DNA of 64,000 nt from Roseicitreum antarcticum (GTDB taxonomy: Bacteria > Pseudomonadota > Alphaproteobacteria > Rhodobacterales > Rhodobacteraceae), in the NCBI RefSeq assembly GCF_014681765.1, contig NZ_CP061498.1, positions 2,989,501-3,053,500 of the forward strand, in the 5' to 3' direction. Position numbers and translations under genes: made by a program. The notes under the pieces are model-generated. The model was not told the DNA's origin, did no database searches, and saw nothing but the letters and a program-made list of their open reading frames with translations. This document shows positions 18,800 to 27,231 of the stretch, piece after piece. The stretch's first letter is position 1. Each line of letters starts with the position of its first letter.

Positions 18800-19467
18800 A
18801 CGCGGGCCTTCAACCAGATGAAGGATCGCCTGACCCGTTTCGTGAACGAGCGCACCCATATGCTTGCGGCCCTGAGCCATGACTTGCGTTCTCCCCTGCC
18901 GCGATGCGGCTCAGGATCGAAATGCTGGACTAAACAGAAGACAGCATCCGGCTAAAGGCATTGGTCGAGGAGACGCAGGCGATGGTCGAGGCCACGCTGG
19001 AGTTCGCGCGCGGTGTCGCCAAGACTGAACCCACCGAAACGATCGGCCTCGCCTCGATGTTAGGCGACTTGGTGAATGATGTGAGGGGTGGCCGCGCGAG
19101 CCTCGCGCCCATCGAGCCGCTGTTCGCGACCGTCCGCCCGCACGCCCTGAATCGCGCTCTGCGCAATCTGATCGACAACGCGGTCCGCTATGGCGGCAGC
19201 GCCAAAGTGATCCTGAAGCAAGAGCGGGGGATGGCAATCATCTCCATCGCTGACAAGGGTCCGGGATTGCCCGATGATCAGCTTGCGGCCGTCTTTGAAC
19301 CCTTCGTGCAGTTTGAAAGTTCGCGTAGCCGCGACACCGGGGGCGTTGGTCTCGGCCTCGCGATTGCCCGTACCATCATCCAGGCACACGGTGGTTCCGT
19401 AGTGCTTCGCAACTTGCCAGAGGACGGACTGGAAGCCGTTGTGCACTTGCCGCTCGGAGATGCGTAA
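18800..19467 (+). pseudogene. Sensor histidine kinase, truncated and broken
   Basis: The piece starts inside a HAMP/DHp region (AFNQMKDRLTRF ... MLAALSHDLRSPL, with the phosphoacceptor His). A frameshift follows near 18900 and then an in-frame TAA at 18931-18933. From 18961 a clean frame holds the ATPase domain: N box LRNLIDNAVRYG, G1 DKGPGLP and G2 GGVGLGLAIART. The sensor half is absent. Some product from ATG 18961 is possible but would lack the His. It may descend from a metal-sensing two-component system. Confidence 0.8.
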
Positions 19468-19564
19468 GCAAACCGGACCGAGTTCCGAAGCTGGTTCGAA
19501 CCATGTGCCCACGTTCTACGGCGGCACGGCAATTCATTGAAGCCGGACTGTTTCGAATTCGCGG

Positions 19565-20887
19565 TCAACCGGTCGGTCGCGTTTGATACGGCCATACCCT
19601 GTGCAGATCGTCGATCACCACAGGGTGGTGATGGGCAGTGGTTCCGTGCGCAGCCAAGTGGGGATGACCGGACGGCAAATCCGCGTGCTGGTGAGGAATG
19701 TCATCTTCGAGGTTGGCGGGCCAAAGCCTGAGTGCCGCGACAAGGCCAAGTGCCGCGATTCCCGCGAGGATCAGGAAGGTGGCGTCCAACCCGAACCTCG
19801 CGCCCGCCCATCCGGCGAGTGGATAGGTCAATAGCCAGCATGCATGTGACAAGGCGAACTGTGCTGCGAAAATTGCAGGTCGATCCTCTGGTTGCGCGGA
19901 CCTGCGCAGCAAACGGCCGGTGGGTGTTTGCGTCAGGCTGTAGCCAAAACCCAAGATCAGCCAAAGCGCGCCAAGTGCGGGCAGCGATCCGACCAGTGGT
20001 CCAAAGAGCATGCCAGCCGCCAAGATTGCAGCACCTGCGATCATCGGTGGTCGATCCGGCATGCGGTCCAGCAGCCGTGGCAGAACCAGCGCCGCCGTCA
20101 TCGACCCGGCTCCGAAAGCTGCAAGGGCAAGGGCGACCTGCGTTTCGGCTAGACCGAGCCCGGCCTGCACGATCACCACCGTGTTGACGATCACCATGGC
20201 ACCCGCCGCCGCCACGCACAGGTTCAGCGCCAGCAGGCCGCGCAATCGCGGCGTCGCAAGGTAATTGCGGATGCCGCGCGTCGTGCGGACCCAAACGCTA
20301 CGCTGGGCGGCGGGTCGCGGGCTGGGCAGTGTCACGGTCAGGACAAGGGTGGCTGAGGCAAGGAAACCGACCACCGTGCCGCCAAACAGGACGGGAAAGC
20401 TCACCACCGTCAGCAATGCCGCCGCGAGTAGCGGGCTCAGCAGGTTTTCGAGATCATAGGCCAGCCGCGAAAGCGAGAGGGCTCGGGTGTAGTCGGCCTC
20501 TTCGGGCAGAACATCGGGGATCGTGGCCTGAAACGTCGGTGTAAACCCGGCCGAGGCGGCCTGAAGCAGGAAGATCAGCACATAGACCTGCCAGACCTCG
20601 GTCACGAAGGGTAATGCCACTGCCACCGTCGCCCGGATCAGATCCAGCGCCACAAGCATCGTCCGTCGTGGCAGCCGATCTGCAACGGCCGAGGCGATGG
20701 GGGCAAGCATGACATAGGCCACCATCTTGATCGCCAGCGCAGTACCCAGCACGAGGCCAGCGTTCTTGCCTGCAATCTGCCAGGCCAGCAGGCCGAGTGC
20801 CACCGTGGCGAGCCCTGTGCCGATCAGCGCGATCACCTGCGCCGCGAAGAGGTGCCGATAGGTGGGGTTGGCGAGAACCGAGAGCAT
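19565..20887 (-). CDS. MFS exporter with His-rich C-terminal tail (copy 2)
   Basis: 440 residues starting MLSVLANPTYRHLFAAQV, with about 12 helices. It is a paralogue of the exporter at 5625. The tail (HQHADLPSGHPHLAAHG TTAHHHP) is His-rich and ends VIDDLHRVWP, the motif also closing copy 1. The start at 20887 is chosen by alignment to that copy; upstream in-frame codons overlap the repressor gene. It lies ten bases after the CsoR-family gene and is probably de-repressed with it. An NreB-like divalent metal exporter is the best guess. Confidence 0.85.
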   Translation of the reverse strand: MLSVLANPTYRHLFAAQVIALIGTGLATVALGLLAWQIAGKNAGLVLGTALAIKMVAYVMLAPIASAVADRLPRRTMLVALDLIRATVAVALPFVTEVWQVYVLIFLLQAASAGFTPTFQATIPDVLPEEADYTRALSLSRLAYDLENLLSPLLAAALLTVVSFPVLFGGTVVGFLASATLVLTVTLPSPRPAAQRSVWVRTTRGIRNYLATPRLRGLLALNLCVAAAGAMVIVNTVVIVQAGLGLAETQVALALAAFGAGSMTAALVLPRLLDRMPDRPPMIAGAAILAAGMLFGPLVGSLPALGALWLILGFGYSLTQTPTGRLLRRSAQPEDRPAIFAAQFALSHACWLLTYPLAGWAGARFGLDATFLILAGIAALGLVAALRLWPANLEDDIPHQHADLPSGHPHLAAHGTTAHHHPVVIDDLHRVWPYQTRPTG

Positions 20888-20897
20888 GAGCCGATCC

Positions 20898-21155
20898 CTA
20901 AAGCAGCTTTGCCAGCGCGCGCAGCTCGGCCATGTTGCCGTCGCTGTCATGCCCGAGGCAGTGGTCGATATGGTCATGGATCAGCGTGCGCTTTGCAGCC
21001 GTGATGGCGCGCTCGACCGCCAGCAACTGGTTCGCGATGTCGGCGCAGGGTTTTCCGGCCTCCAGCATCTCGATCACGTGCCGAAGATGTCCATCGGCGC
21101 GCTTCAGCCGTTTGATCAGACCGGAGTGGGTTGCGTGCAGATGCGCTGCTGTCAT
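20898..21155 (-). CDS. CsoR/RcnR-family metal repressor
   Basis: 85 residues, all-helical family. The ligand positions read Cys37, His62 and Cys66, which is the C-H-C set of Cu(I)-sensing CsoR; an extra His near the N-terminus (His5) resembles the RcnR layout. The ATG at 21155 is chosen for the family length; a GTG at 21263 would add an unrelated leader. A perfect G/C-tract operator overlies its start region, so autoregulation with the divergent genes is likely. Confidence 0.85.
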   Translation of the reverse strand: MTAAHLHATHSGLIKRLKRADGHLRHVIEMLEAGKPCADIANQLLAVERAITAAKRTLIHDHIDHCLGHDSDGNMAELRALAKLL

Positions 21156-21167
21156 ATACAGATTGTT

Positions 21168-21184
21168 ATCCCCCCAGGGGGGAT
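21168..21184. promoter_or_regulatory. CsoR/RcnR-type operator, AT-C6-A-G6-AT
   Basis: The 17-base perfect palindrome ATCCCCCCAGGGGGGAT lies 13 bases upstream of the repressor ATG and 70 bases before the divergent His-rich gene. G/C tracts of this kind are the known binding sites of this repressor family. Confidence 0.85.
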
Positions 21185-21254
21185 CTGACAAGAGCCGTCG
21201 CGACCCGCCGAGCGGTGCCATATCGAGGCGAATACTAAGAAGGTAGAAGCACAA

Positions 21255-21611
21255 GTGCTGCACAGGCTGATCGTCACGCTAGGAATTCTGGCCGTACTGT
21301 TCGCGCCTGTCGGCGTGGCGTTGACCCATGGCCCATCCGCGCATGGCCTTTCGGTCCCGACATCGCTCTCGATCCAGGATCATGGACACGGGCATGATCA
21401 CGCGGCAGCACCTGCAAAGGCCGACGCGGTTCAGGGCGCGAGCCCAATCCACGACGCTACCGACCATGAACACCAGCTTGTGGCAATGCTTGCGGGTGGG
21501 GACGCATTGTACCTCGCGGCATTCTCTGGGAGTTCCCCTTCTTGTTCGCAAAGCGCTGCCGGCAACCAGGCGGAAGGGCCACGTCGACCCCCACGAGGTG
21601 TGACGGTCTGA
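21255..21611 (+). CDS. Small His-rich exported protein
   Basis: 118 residues with an N-terminal signal helix (LIVTLGILAVLFAPVGVA), His-rich stretches (DHGHGHDHAA, HDATDHEHQ) and a basic PRRPPRGVTV tail. Its layout matches the protein at 10083. Start GAG-rich leader before ATG 21255. Likely periplasmic metal binding, as the first gene of the module divergent from the CsoR-family repressor. No named family is recognised. Confidence 0.7.
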   Translation: MLHRLIVTLGILAVLFAPVGVALTHGPSAHGLSVPTSLSIQDHGHGHDHAAAPAKADAVQGASPIHDATDHEHQLVAMLAGGDALYLAAFSGSSPSCSQSAAGNQAEGPRRPPRGVTV

Positions 21612-21652
21612 CCTTCACCCCTCCAGGCTGACACGTTTCACGGATAATCCAC

Positions 21653-22378
21653 ATGACATATATACACCGGACCCCGGCAGGGAGAGGTCAGGCGCATGGC
21701 GTCCTTGTCCTTATCCTGTTCGCTGGGATCATGACCCTTTGGACTGAGGCGGCCCTTGCCCATGCCGTCACACTTGGTGATCAGGGCTATATTCAGGAAA
21801 TCAACGGGGTGCATATTATCCCGTTCCTTTACCTCGGCGCCAAACACATGGTGACAGGCTATGACCACATCCTGTTTCTACTGGGCGTGATTTTCTTCCT
21901 TTACGGGATGAAACAGATCGCCGCGTATGTGAGCCTGTTTGCCATCGGACATTCGGTGACGATGCTCGCTGGCGTTTGGTTCAAATTCGGCATCAACAGC
22001 TACATCATCGACGCAATCATAGGGTTTTCGGTGATCTACAAGGCGCTCGACAATCTTGGTGCCTATCAGAAGTGGTTCGGGTTCCAGCCGAACACCAAGA
22101 TCGCCACACTGATCTTCGGCTTCCTGCATGGCTTCGGGCTTGCGTCCAAGATCATCGACTACGACATCTCGCCAGACGGGCTCTTGGCGAACCTCATCGC
22201 CTTCAATGTCGGTGTCGAGATCGGTCAGCTTCTGGCGCTCGCAGCGATCCTCGTGGTGATGAGCCGATGGCGCGTCACCCCGTCCTTCGCGCGGCAGGCC
22301 TATGCCGCCAACGTCCTCATGATGACTGCCGGCTTCACCCTGATGGGGTTCCAGATCGCCGGCTACTTCGTCGCCTGA
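21653..22378 (+). CDS. HupE/UreJ-type membrane transporter
   Basis: 241 residues. After a signal-like first helix come the family motifs: GAKHMVTGYDHILFLLGVIFF, FAIGHSVTM and FGFLHGFGLASKI, with His/Asp pairs in the helices that could bind metal. Proteins of this family (HupE_UreJ_2) are associated with Ni/Co uptake. It lies 42 bases after the His-rich gene and 18 before the anchor protein, all downstream of the CsoR-type operator. Confidence 0.87.
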   Translation: MTYIHRTPAGRGQAHGVLVLILFAGIMTLWTEAALAHAVTLGDQGYIQEINGVHIIPFLYLGAKHMVTGYDHILFLLGVIFFLYGMKQIAAYVSLFAIGHSVTMLAGVWFKFGINSYIIDAIIGFSVIYKALDNLGAYQKWFGFQPNTKIATLIFGFLHGFGLASKIIDYDISPDGLLANLIAFNVGVEIGQLLALAAILVVMSRWRVTPSFARQAYAANVLMMTAGFTLMGFQIAGYFVA

Positions 22379-22395
22379 CACTCGGAGATTCAGAT

Positions 22396-23244
22396 ATGCA
22401 ACGACCATTCGATATGGGAACAGCGCCTGTTCCCCCCTTGAGGGGCGAACCGCGCCATCGCTCCGCAACCGATGTTGCGAGCCACGTCAAGGGCGTACAG
22501 GCAACCTCGGGCGGCTTGGTGCAAGCCACGCTTGGCTCCGCTGTTGCAGGTGCGGCGATCCTCGGGCTGTTCTGGCTGCCTGCCGAATACGGCATCGACC
22601 CGACCGGCCTCGGCAGCGTCATGGGGCTGACCCAAATGGGCGAAATCAAGCAGCAGCTCTATGCCGAGGCAGAAGCCGACGATGCCGCCCTTGCTGCCGC
22701 CGCTCTGGCTCCATCCCCGCCAGTGGCTGGCGAAACTGCCCTGGCATCGCGGCTTGACGGGATAGAGGCGCAACTTGCTGCCATAGCCGCCGTCGTGGGG
22801 GCCGATCAATTGGCCGGAGCACCGCCACCAGAGCCGGTTGTCGCCCCCGATCAACCAGAGAGTGCTGTGGTCCCGGAGGCGACACTGACTGCCGTCGCGC
22901 CCGCACCCTCCGTGTCTGATCCCGCCGCACCGCTGTGGCGCGACGAGGTCAGTTACACCTTGGCAGCCGGCGAAGGCATCGAGGTGAAACTTGTGATGGA
23001 TCAAGGCGCAGTTGCCGAGTTCGAATGGACGGCCAATGGCGCGGTCGTGAATTACGATACCCACGGGGACGGCGACGGCAACAGCATCAGCTACGAACAG
23101 GGCCGCGCTGTCGCCGGTCAGACAGGCACGCTGACGGCGGCGTTCACCGGCAACCATGGCTGGTTCTGGCGCAACCGGACCGATGCACCCGTGACTGTCA
23201 CGTTGCGAACGCGAGGAGATTATAGCGAAGTGCGGGCCCCATGA
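22396..23244 (+). CDS. Single-helix transmembrane anchor protein
   Basis: 282 residues: one membrane helix (about 48-65), a short coiled segment, a Pro/Ala-rich linker (about 125-180) and a C-terminal globular domain with WRDEVSYTLAAGEGIEVKL ... YDTHGDGDGNSISYEQG and GNHGWFWRNRTDAPVTVTL. The C-domain resembles periplasmic beta domains found next to HupE genes. The start at 22396 follows GGAGATTCAGAT. Its role with the transporter is inferred from adjacency only. Confidence 0.72.
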   Translation: MQRPFDMGTAPVPPLRGEPRHRSATDVASHVKGVQATSGGLVQATLGSAVAGAAILGLFWLPAEYGIDPTGLGSVMGLTQMGEIKQQLYAEAEADDAALAAAALAPSPPVAGETALASRLDGIEAQLAAIAAVVGADQLAGAPPPEPVVAPDQPESAVVPEATLTAVAPAPSVSDPAAPLWRDEVSYTLAAGEGIEVKLVMDQGAVAEFEWTANGAVVNYDTHGDGDGNSISYEQGRAVAGQTGTLTAAFTGNHGWFWRNRTDAPVTVTLRTRGDYSEVRAP

Positions 23245-23880
23245 AACCCGCTCTAGGGACCTTCCATCACTCCCGGAAACCTGTCTCAAGAAAGCAGCTC
23301 GAGCAGTATAAGCGCGGGCAAAGAACACCGCCCGCGCAATTGAGTTTGGATCAAGGAAACGCCAGAGATGGGGTAGATGCCGCTCACCCCTGACGGCACC
23401 GCAATGTGCCATACTTGTGATGTCGAAACACAAGGTGAAGGAGGGGCCATCGATGGGAGAAGTTAACATGATCGACGTCGACCTGGCAAAGTACACGTTG
23501 AAAATAATGGCCACTCTTTCGGTTCAGCAAAAAGAGAAAACGTTCACGTCCTGCGATCTTTACATTGGCCGTGCCGATACGCGCCTTTTGCAACGCGCGC
23601 GGCACATGGCCGTTCCTGCAAGGCGCGGCGCTGGCCTGCACCTCAACCGGACCGTCTGGGTCCGCAACCCACGCGAGGCAATTGCATCGAGCTTTACGCC
23701 GCGAAACAAATTCCGGCCGGACACGGATAAAGGGGCTTGAGACAGCACACCTATGTCTTGACAAGCCAGTCTCGGGACAACTGATACAATCGCCGCATTT
23801 GCTGCTTTTTGGCTGCATCCGAGGGAATGGTGTGCACGGCCTTTGGGCCGGGTGGTTTGTCACGACAAGGAGTTTCTGCT
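23245..23880 (+). other. Mostly non-coding stretch with decayed frames
   Basis: This 636-base stretch follows the anchor gene. A weak 8-base stem GCGCGGGC/GCCCGCGC at 23312-23337 could be a terminator. A frame from 23453 (MGEVNMIDVDLAKYTL) looks faintly like an IS110 transposase start (DVDLAK) and then loses resemblance, so it may be transposon debris. No complete gene is supported. Confidence 0.4.
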
Positions 23881-24729
23881 TTGCGCCGCATGATCCTGCC
23901 GAACCGCGCGGCCCTTGGCACGATGCATGGCAAAGCTGTGGCAATTGCGCCGCCGATGGCCCGTCTTGGGATCACATTGGAGGTGCCAGACGGGCTTGAC
24001 ACAGACCGGTTTGGCACTTTTACCAATGAGACTCCGCGCTTGGGCACCATGGATGATGCTGCCCGCGCCAAAGCCTGTGCCGCAATTGCAGCCACTGGCC
24101 TTTCCGTAGGTATCGCCAGCGAAGGCGCATACAGACCGCATCCGTGGATCCCCTTTTTGCCCATCGGTCGCGAGGTTCTCTTGTGGCGAAACGAGGAAAC
24201 GGGGCAGGAGGTGATCGAAAGGCTGACGGACGAGGCTCCGTGCTACGATAATGCGATAGTCTTTTCGACTGACGAAGCTGCCACGTTTCTGGCGAGCATC
24301 GGTTTTCCCCAGACCGCTGTCATCGTGGCCCCCGGCGGCCAGGGCGCGGCACCTTTGGCCAAGGGTTTGCAGGACCTTGGGTCGGTTGATGATGCAATCC
24401 AACGCGCGCTGCACCTGTGGGGCACGGGCGGCGCGTTCCTTCAAACCGATATGCGCGCCCATCTGAACCCCCGAAGGATGGAGACCATCGGCCGTCTGGC
24501 CGAACGCCTTGCCGCACGGCTGGGGACAGGCTGCCCGGTCTGTGCAGCACCCGGATGGGGGCTGCTGCGTGTGGAAACGGGTTTGCCCTGTTCCTGGTGC
24601 GACGGACCAACTCTGCTCGTCAAGACCGAGGTCCACGGCTGCACGCTTTGCGGGTCAGAGAAAAGCCTGCCGCGCACTGATGGCGCCTGCACGGCTGACC
24701 CCGGCCATTGTCCCACTTGCAACCCATGA
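23881..24729 (+). CDS. DUF6671-like protein with cysteine-pair C-terminus
   Basis: 282 residues. The N-terminus RAALGTMHGKAVAIAPPM matches what I recall of DUF6671 proteins. The C-terminal ~70 residues hold four CxxC-type pairs (CPVC, CSWC, CTLC, CPTC), probably zinc ribbons. A TTG at 23881 has AAGGAG eight bases upstream and is preferred; the ATG at 23890 would leave a 17-base gap. No neighbour suggests a role. The family name is from memory and the function is unknown. Confidence 0.72.
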   Translation: MRRMILPNRAALGTMHGKAVAIAPPMARLGITLEVPDGLDTDRFGTFTNETPRLGTMDDAARAKACAAIAATGLSVGIASEGAYRPHPWIPFLPIGREVLLWRNEETGQEVIERLTDEAPCYDNAIVFSTDEAATFLASIGFPQTAVIVAPGGQGAAPLAKGLQDLGSVDDAIQRALHLWGTGGAFLQTDMRAHLNPRRMETIGRLAERLAARLGTGCPVCAAPGWGLLRVETGLPCSWCDGPTLLVKTEVHGCTLCGSEKSLPRTDGACTADPGHCPTCNP

Positions 24730-25458
24730 CAGCATGGAAACTGCGAAACCAAAGCAGTCGAGGATGAATGGATGCCACTCTTCCCGGGTGGAGTCGCGAC
24801 AAACCAAACTCCGGATGTTCCAAGCGGTGAGGGTGGCGATGGCGGATGAAACGATTGGTATTGGGCTCTTCACCGGTCAGGCGAGTGGTTATCTGATTGG
24901 TCATTGATCCCGACAGACCTTGGCGAAAAATTGGAATGATTGAATTCATTGGCTTTTTGCCAGAGAAGGTTAGACGGCAGTCGCGTTCCCTCCGCCACAA
25001 ACCATTCGCGAACCCGAGACGAGGCCCCAGCGTGGGCATTTTTTCTTTTTGTTTCAAAGGGGTTTAGCTGAGCCATCCGACTTTCGGAGACGCGCTGCCC
25101 GGCCGAGGCTGGGCTCAGAATGGCCCTCAGTCTCAGTTTGGGCGAACCTAGCCCGTTCCGGTTCGGCCCAGTCTTTCTATTGGATTTCAATTCTCTGCAG
25201 CCGAACCCCGCCAAAACCCAATCGCGCGATCCGAACGACTTCGATGGCAACATGGACGGAACACGCGGTAGGCGCGTTGCTCGGGATGACAGCGAAAACA
25301 GGCGGATTGCTGGGGTAAGTTCGCATCCCATTCACTCACTGAAACCCCTGATGACAAACCATTTTGGCACCGCTAGCGTTTCGAGGACCTCGGATTGGTT
25401 CAGATCGATGCGGAGGCTGAGCCAAACCAAGTAGCGAGAACAATCTTAGGATGCCCGC
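24730..25458. other. 729-base gap without a supported gene
   Basis: Open frames cross it on both strands (the longest leftward frame is 153 codons), but they lack ribosome sites and look like random GC-rich frames. No repeat, tRNA or terminator was recognised. It separates the DUF6671-like gene from the phosphoesterase. Confidence 0.5.
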
Positions 25459-26403
25459 ATGAACCCAATTGACATCATTCCAGATATTCACGGCCAATCC
25501 GCCAAACTTGACGCTGCCCTCGGTGGGCTGGGGTGGCGGCGGAGCGCGCTCAGTTGGACCCACCCGGATCCGGATCGACAGATTGTCTTTCTGGGAGACT
25601 TCATCGATCGTGGTCCGGACAATCGGGCTGTCCTCAAGACCGTCCGCGAACTTGTCGATGCAGGCAAGGCCAAGGCGATCATGGGCAATCATGAACTCAA
25701 CGCTCTGCACTTTCACACGACGCACCCTGATGATGGCCAGCCGCTTCGTGCGCATTCGCCAAAGAACATCCGACAACATCGGACGTTCCTGGACTAGTTC
25801 CCGCCCTGCGATCCGCAGACGCGCGACGTTCTGGACTGGATGCGCAGCCTGCCACTGTTTCTGGAGGAGGACGGGTTTCGCGCCGTGCACGCCTGCTGGA
25901 TCGACGCCTCATTGGACCGGCTCAAGGCGCTGACCGGGAATGGCGTGTTGACCGAGGAACAGCTGATCCGAGCTGCCGATCGCAATGAGGCCGACGAGAT
26001 ATTCATATTGGCCGAGCAGATCACCAAGGGGCCGGAGCAGCGGCTACCGGAGGGCTGGTCGTTTACGGACAAGGACGGGACGGAGCGGGATCAAGTGCGC
26101 TTGCAATGGTGGAACGCGGCCGCACGCACCTGGCGCGACATCGCAATCTCTGTGCCATCGGTTGAGGACCTGCCTGACGAGGACCTGCCGGAGACACTTT
26201 CGGCACAGACCTATCCAGCCACTGCGCGACCGGTGTTCTTCGGGCATTACTGGCTGAGTGGCGACCCGGTCCTGCAGGCCCAGAATGCGCTTTGTCTCGA
26301 CTATTCCGCGGGCAAGGAGGGCCCTCTGGTGACATACGAATTGTACCCGGGTGAGGTATCGCTCTCCCCCGAACGCATCTGTATGCATGAAACCCCGAGC
26401 TGA
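25459..26403 (+). pseudogene. Metallophosphoesterase interrupted by one TAG
   Basis: The frame begins MNPIDIIPDIHGQ and carries the calcineurin-like motifs DIHG, GDFIDRG and GNHE. It stops at TAG 25795-25797 after RTFLD, and the same frame then continues as FPPCDPQTRDVLDWM ... to 26403, including HACWID and FGHYW. No shift is needed, so a single C-to-T change (CAG to TAG) would explain it. The joined length of 314 residues suits a diadenosine-tetraphosphatase/PrpE-like enzyme. The product is truncated unless the stop is suppressed. Confidence 0.82.
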
Positions 26404-26449
26404 TGGGGCACTACATACAGACAAGACCAAAATGATGAGCGAGTGATCC

Positions 26450-27175
26450 ATGCTGAAGCCCGAGACCGAGTTGTCAATTAATCGACTGAGCGATGCACTT
26501 CGCACGAGTTTCGAATGGATCGTTAAGCGCGACCGCGAAGTTGCGATCGGTGACATTGCAGAGGCATGGGCTGAGCTGACGGCTAGCGCCCTTCAGGACG
26601 TACAGCTGATGGCACCGCCGATTGTTGATCATACCGAACCGTTCCTCCCTTTCATTGAAACGCACAAGATCCGGACGGACCTATTCCGAGTTGCTCTAAG
26701 TGGCATGCGCGGCGGCCCTCGGCTCGACCTTATCTTTCAAGTATGGTTCGACACTGAGGATGCCAGCGGTGGGTTTGGCGTCCCTTTGATTATGCAGAAG
26801 ATACCCAGCGCAGGTCTGATGCCAGACCTGGTTTGGAATGATCTCCGAGAGGCCGCGAAAAAGCTGAACGCTGCAACTCCGTCCGGGCGGATCGTTTTGT
26901 TCGGAGACGGCTCGGATTTCGACTGGGGCGAAACGCGCATATCGCGCTTCAACCCCATCATGGTCATGAACGCGCACACGTTTGCCAGCATTCAGGCTTC
27001 GCCACATCCAGTATCCGGCCGCCTCCACTACCACTTCTGTGATGATCTGGCTTCCGGTTGGATTGGAGATCCCGCGCTGTCCGGCCGAGAGAATTCGCCT
27101 GTTCTCGACGAAATCCTCAGTAATTTCCACGTCGGACATGTGCTCAGGATCAGTATTTTTAAGCAAGGAAAATGA
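26450..27175 (+). CDS. Protein of unknown function
   Basis: 241 residues, soluble, no signal or membrane helix, with normal protein composition. Visible stretches include SFEWIVKRDREVAIGD, RTDLFRVALSGMRGGPRLDLIFQVWFD and GRIVLFGDGSDFDWGE. I recognise no family. ATG 26450 is 46 bases after the phosphoesterase frame. Together with the gene at 27232 it may form an accessory-region pair. Confidence 0.6.
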   Translation: MLKPETELSINRLSDALRTSFEWIVKRDREVAIGDIAEAWAELTASALQDVQLMAPPIVDHTEPFLPFIETHKIRTDLFRVALSGMRGGPRLDLIFQVWFDTEDASGGFGVPLIMQKIPSAGLMPDLVWNDLREAAKKLNAATPSGRIVLFGDGSDFDWGETRISRFNPIMVMNAHTFASIQASPHPVSGRLHYHFCDDLASGWIGDPALSGRENSPVLDEILSNFHVGHVLRISIFKQGK

Positions 27176-27231
27176 TATAATTCCATAATGAGAGCCACAT
27201 TTCATAAATTACAAATTGAGGGCGCCCAAAA

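Noticed and set aside
23258-23282. CueR-like dyad ACCTTCC...GGAAACC
   Set aside because: Spacing between the half-sites is longer than in the six good sites, there is no -35 and no gene follows it closely.
24960-25000. tRNA-like 3' end near GCGTTCCCTCCGCCA
   Set aside because: No T-loop GGTTCGAATCC-type sequence or paired acceptor stem could be found upstream.
24870-25331. 153-codon leftward frame in the large gap
   Set aside because: No ribosome site, no family resemblance and poor composition; treated as non-coding.
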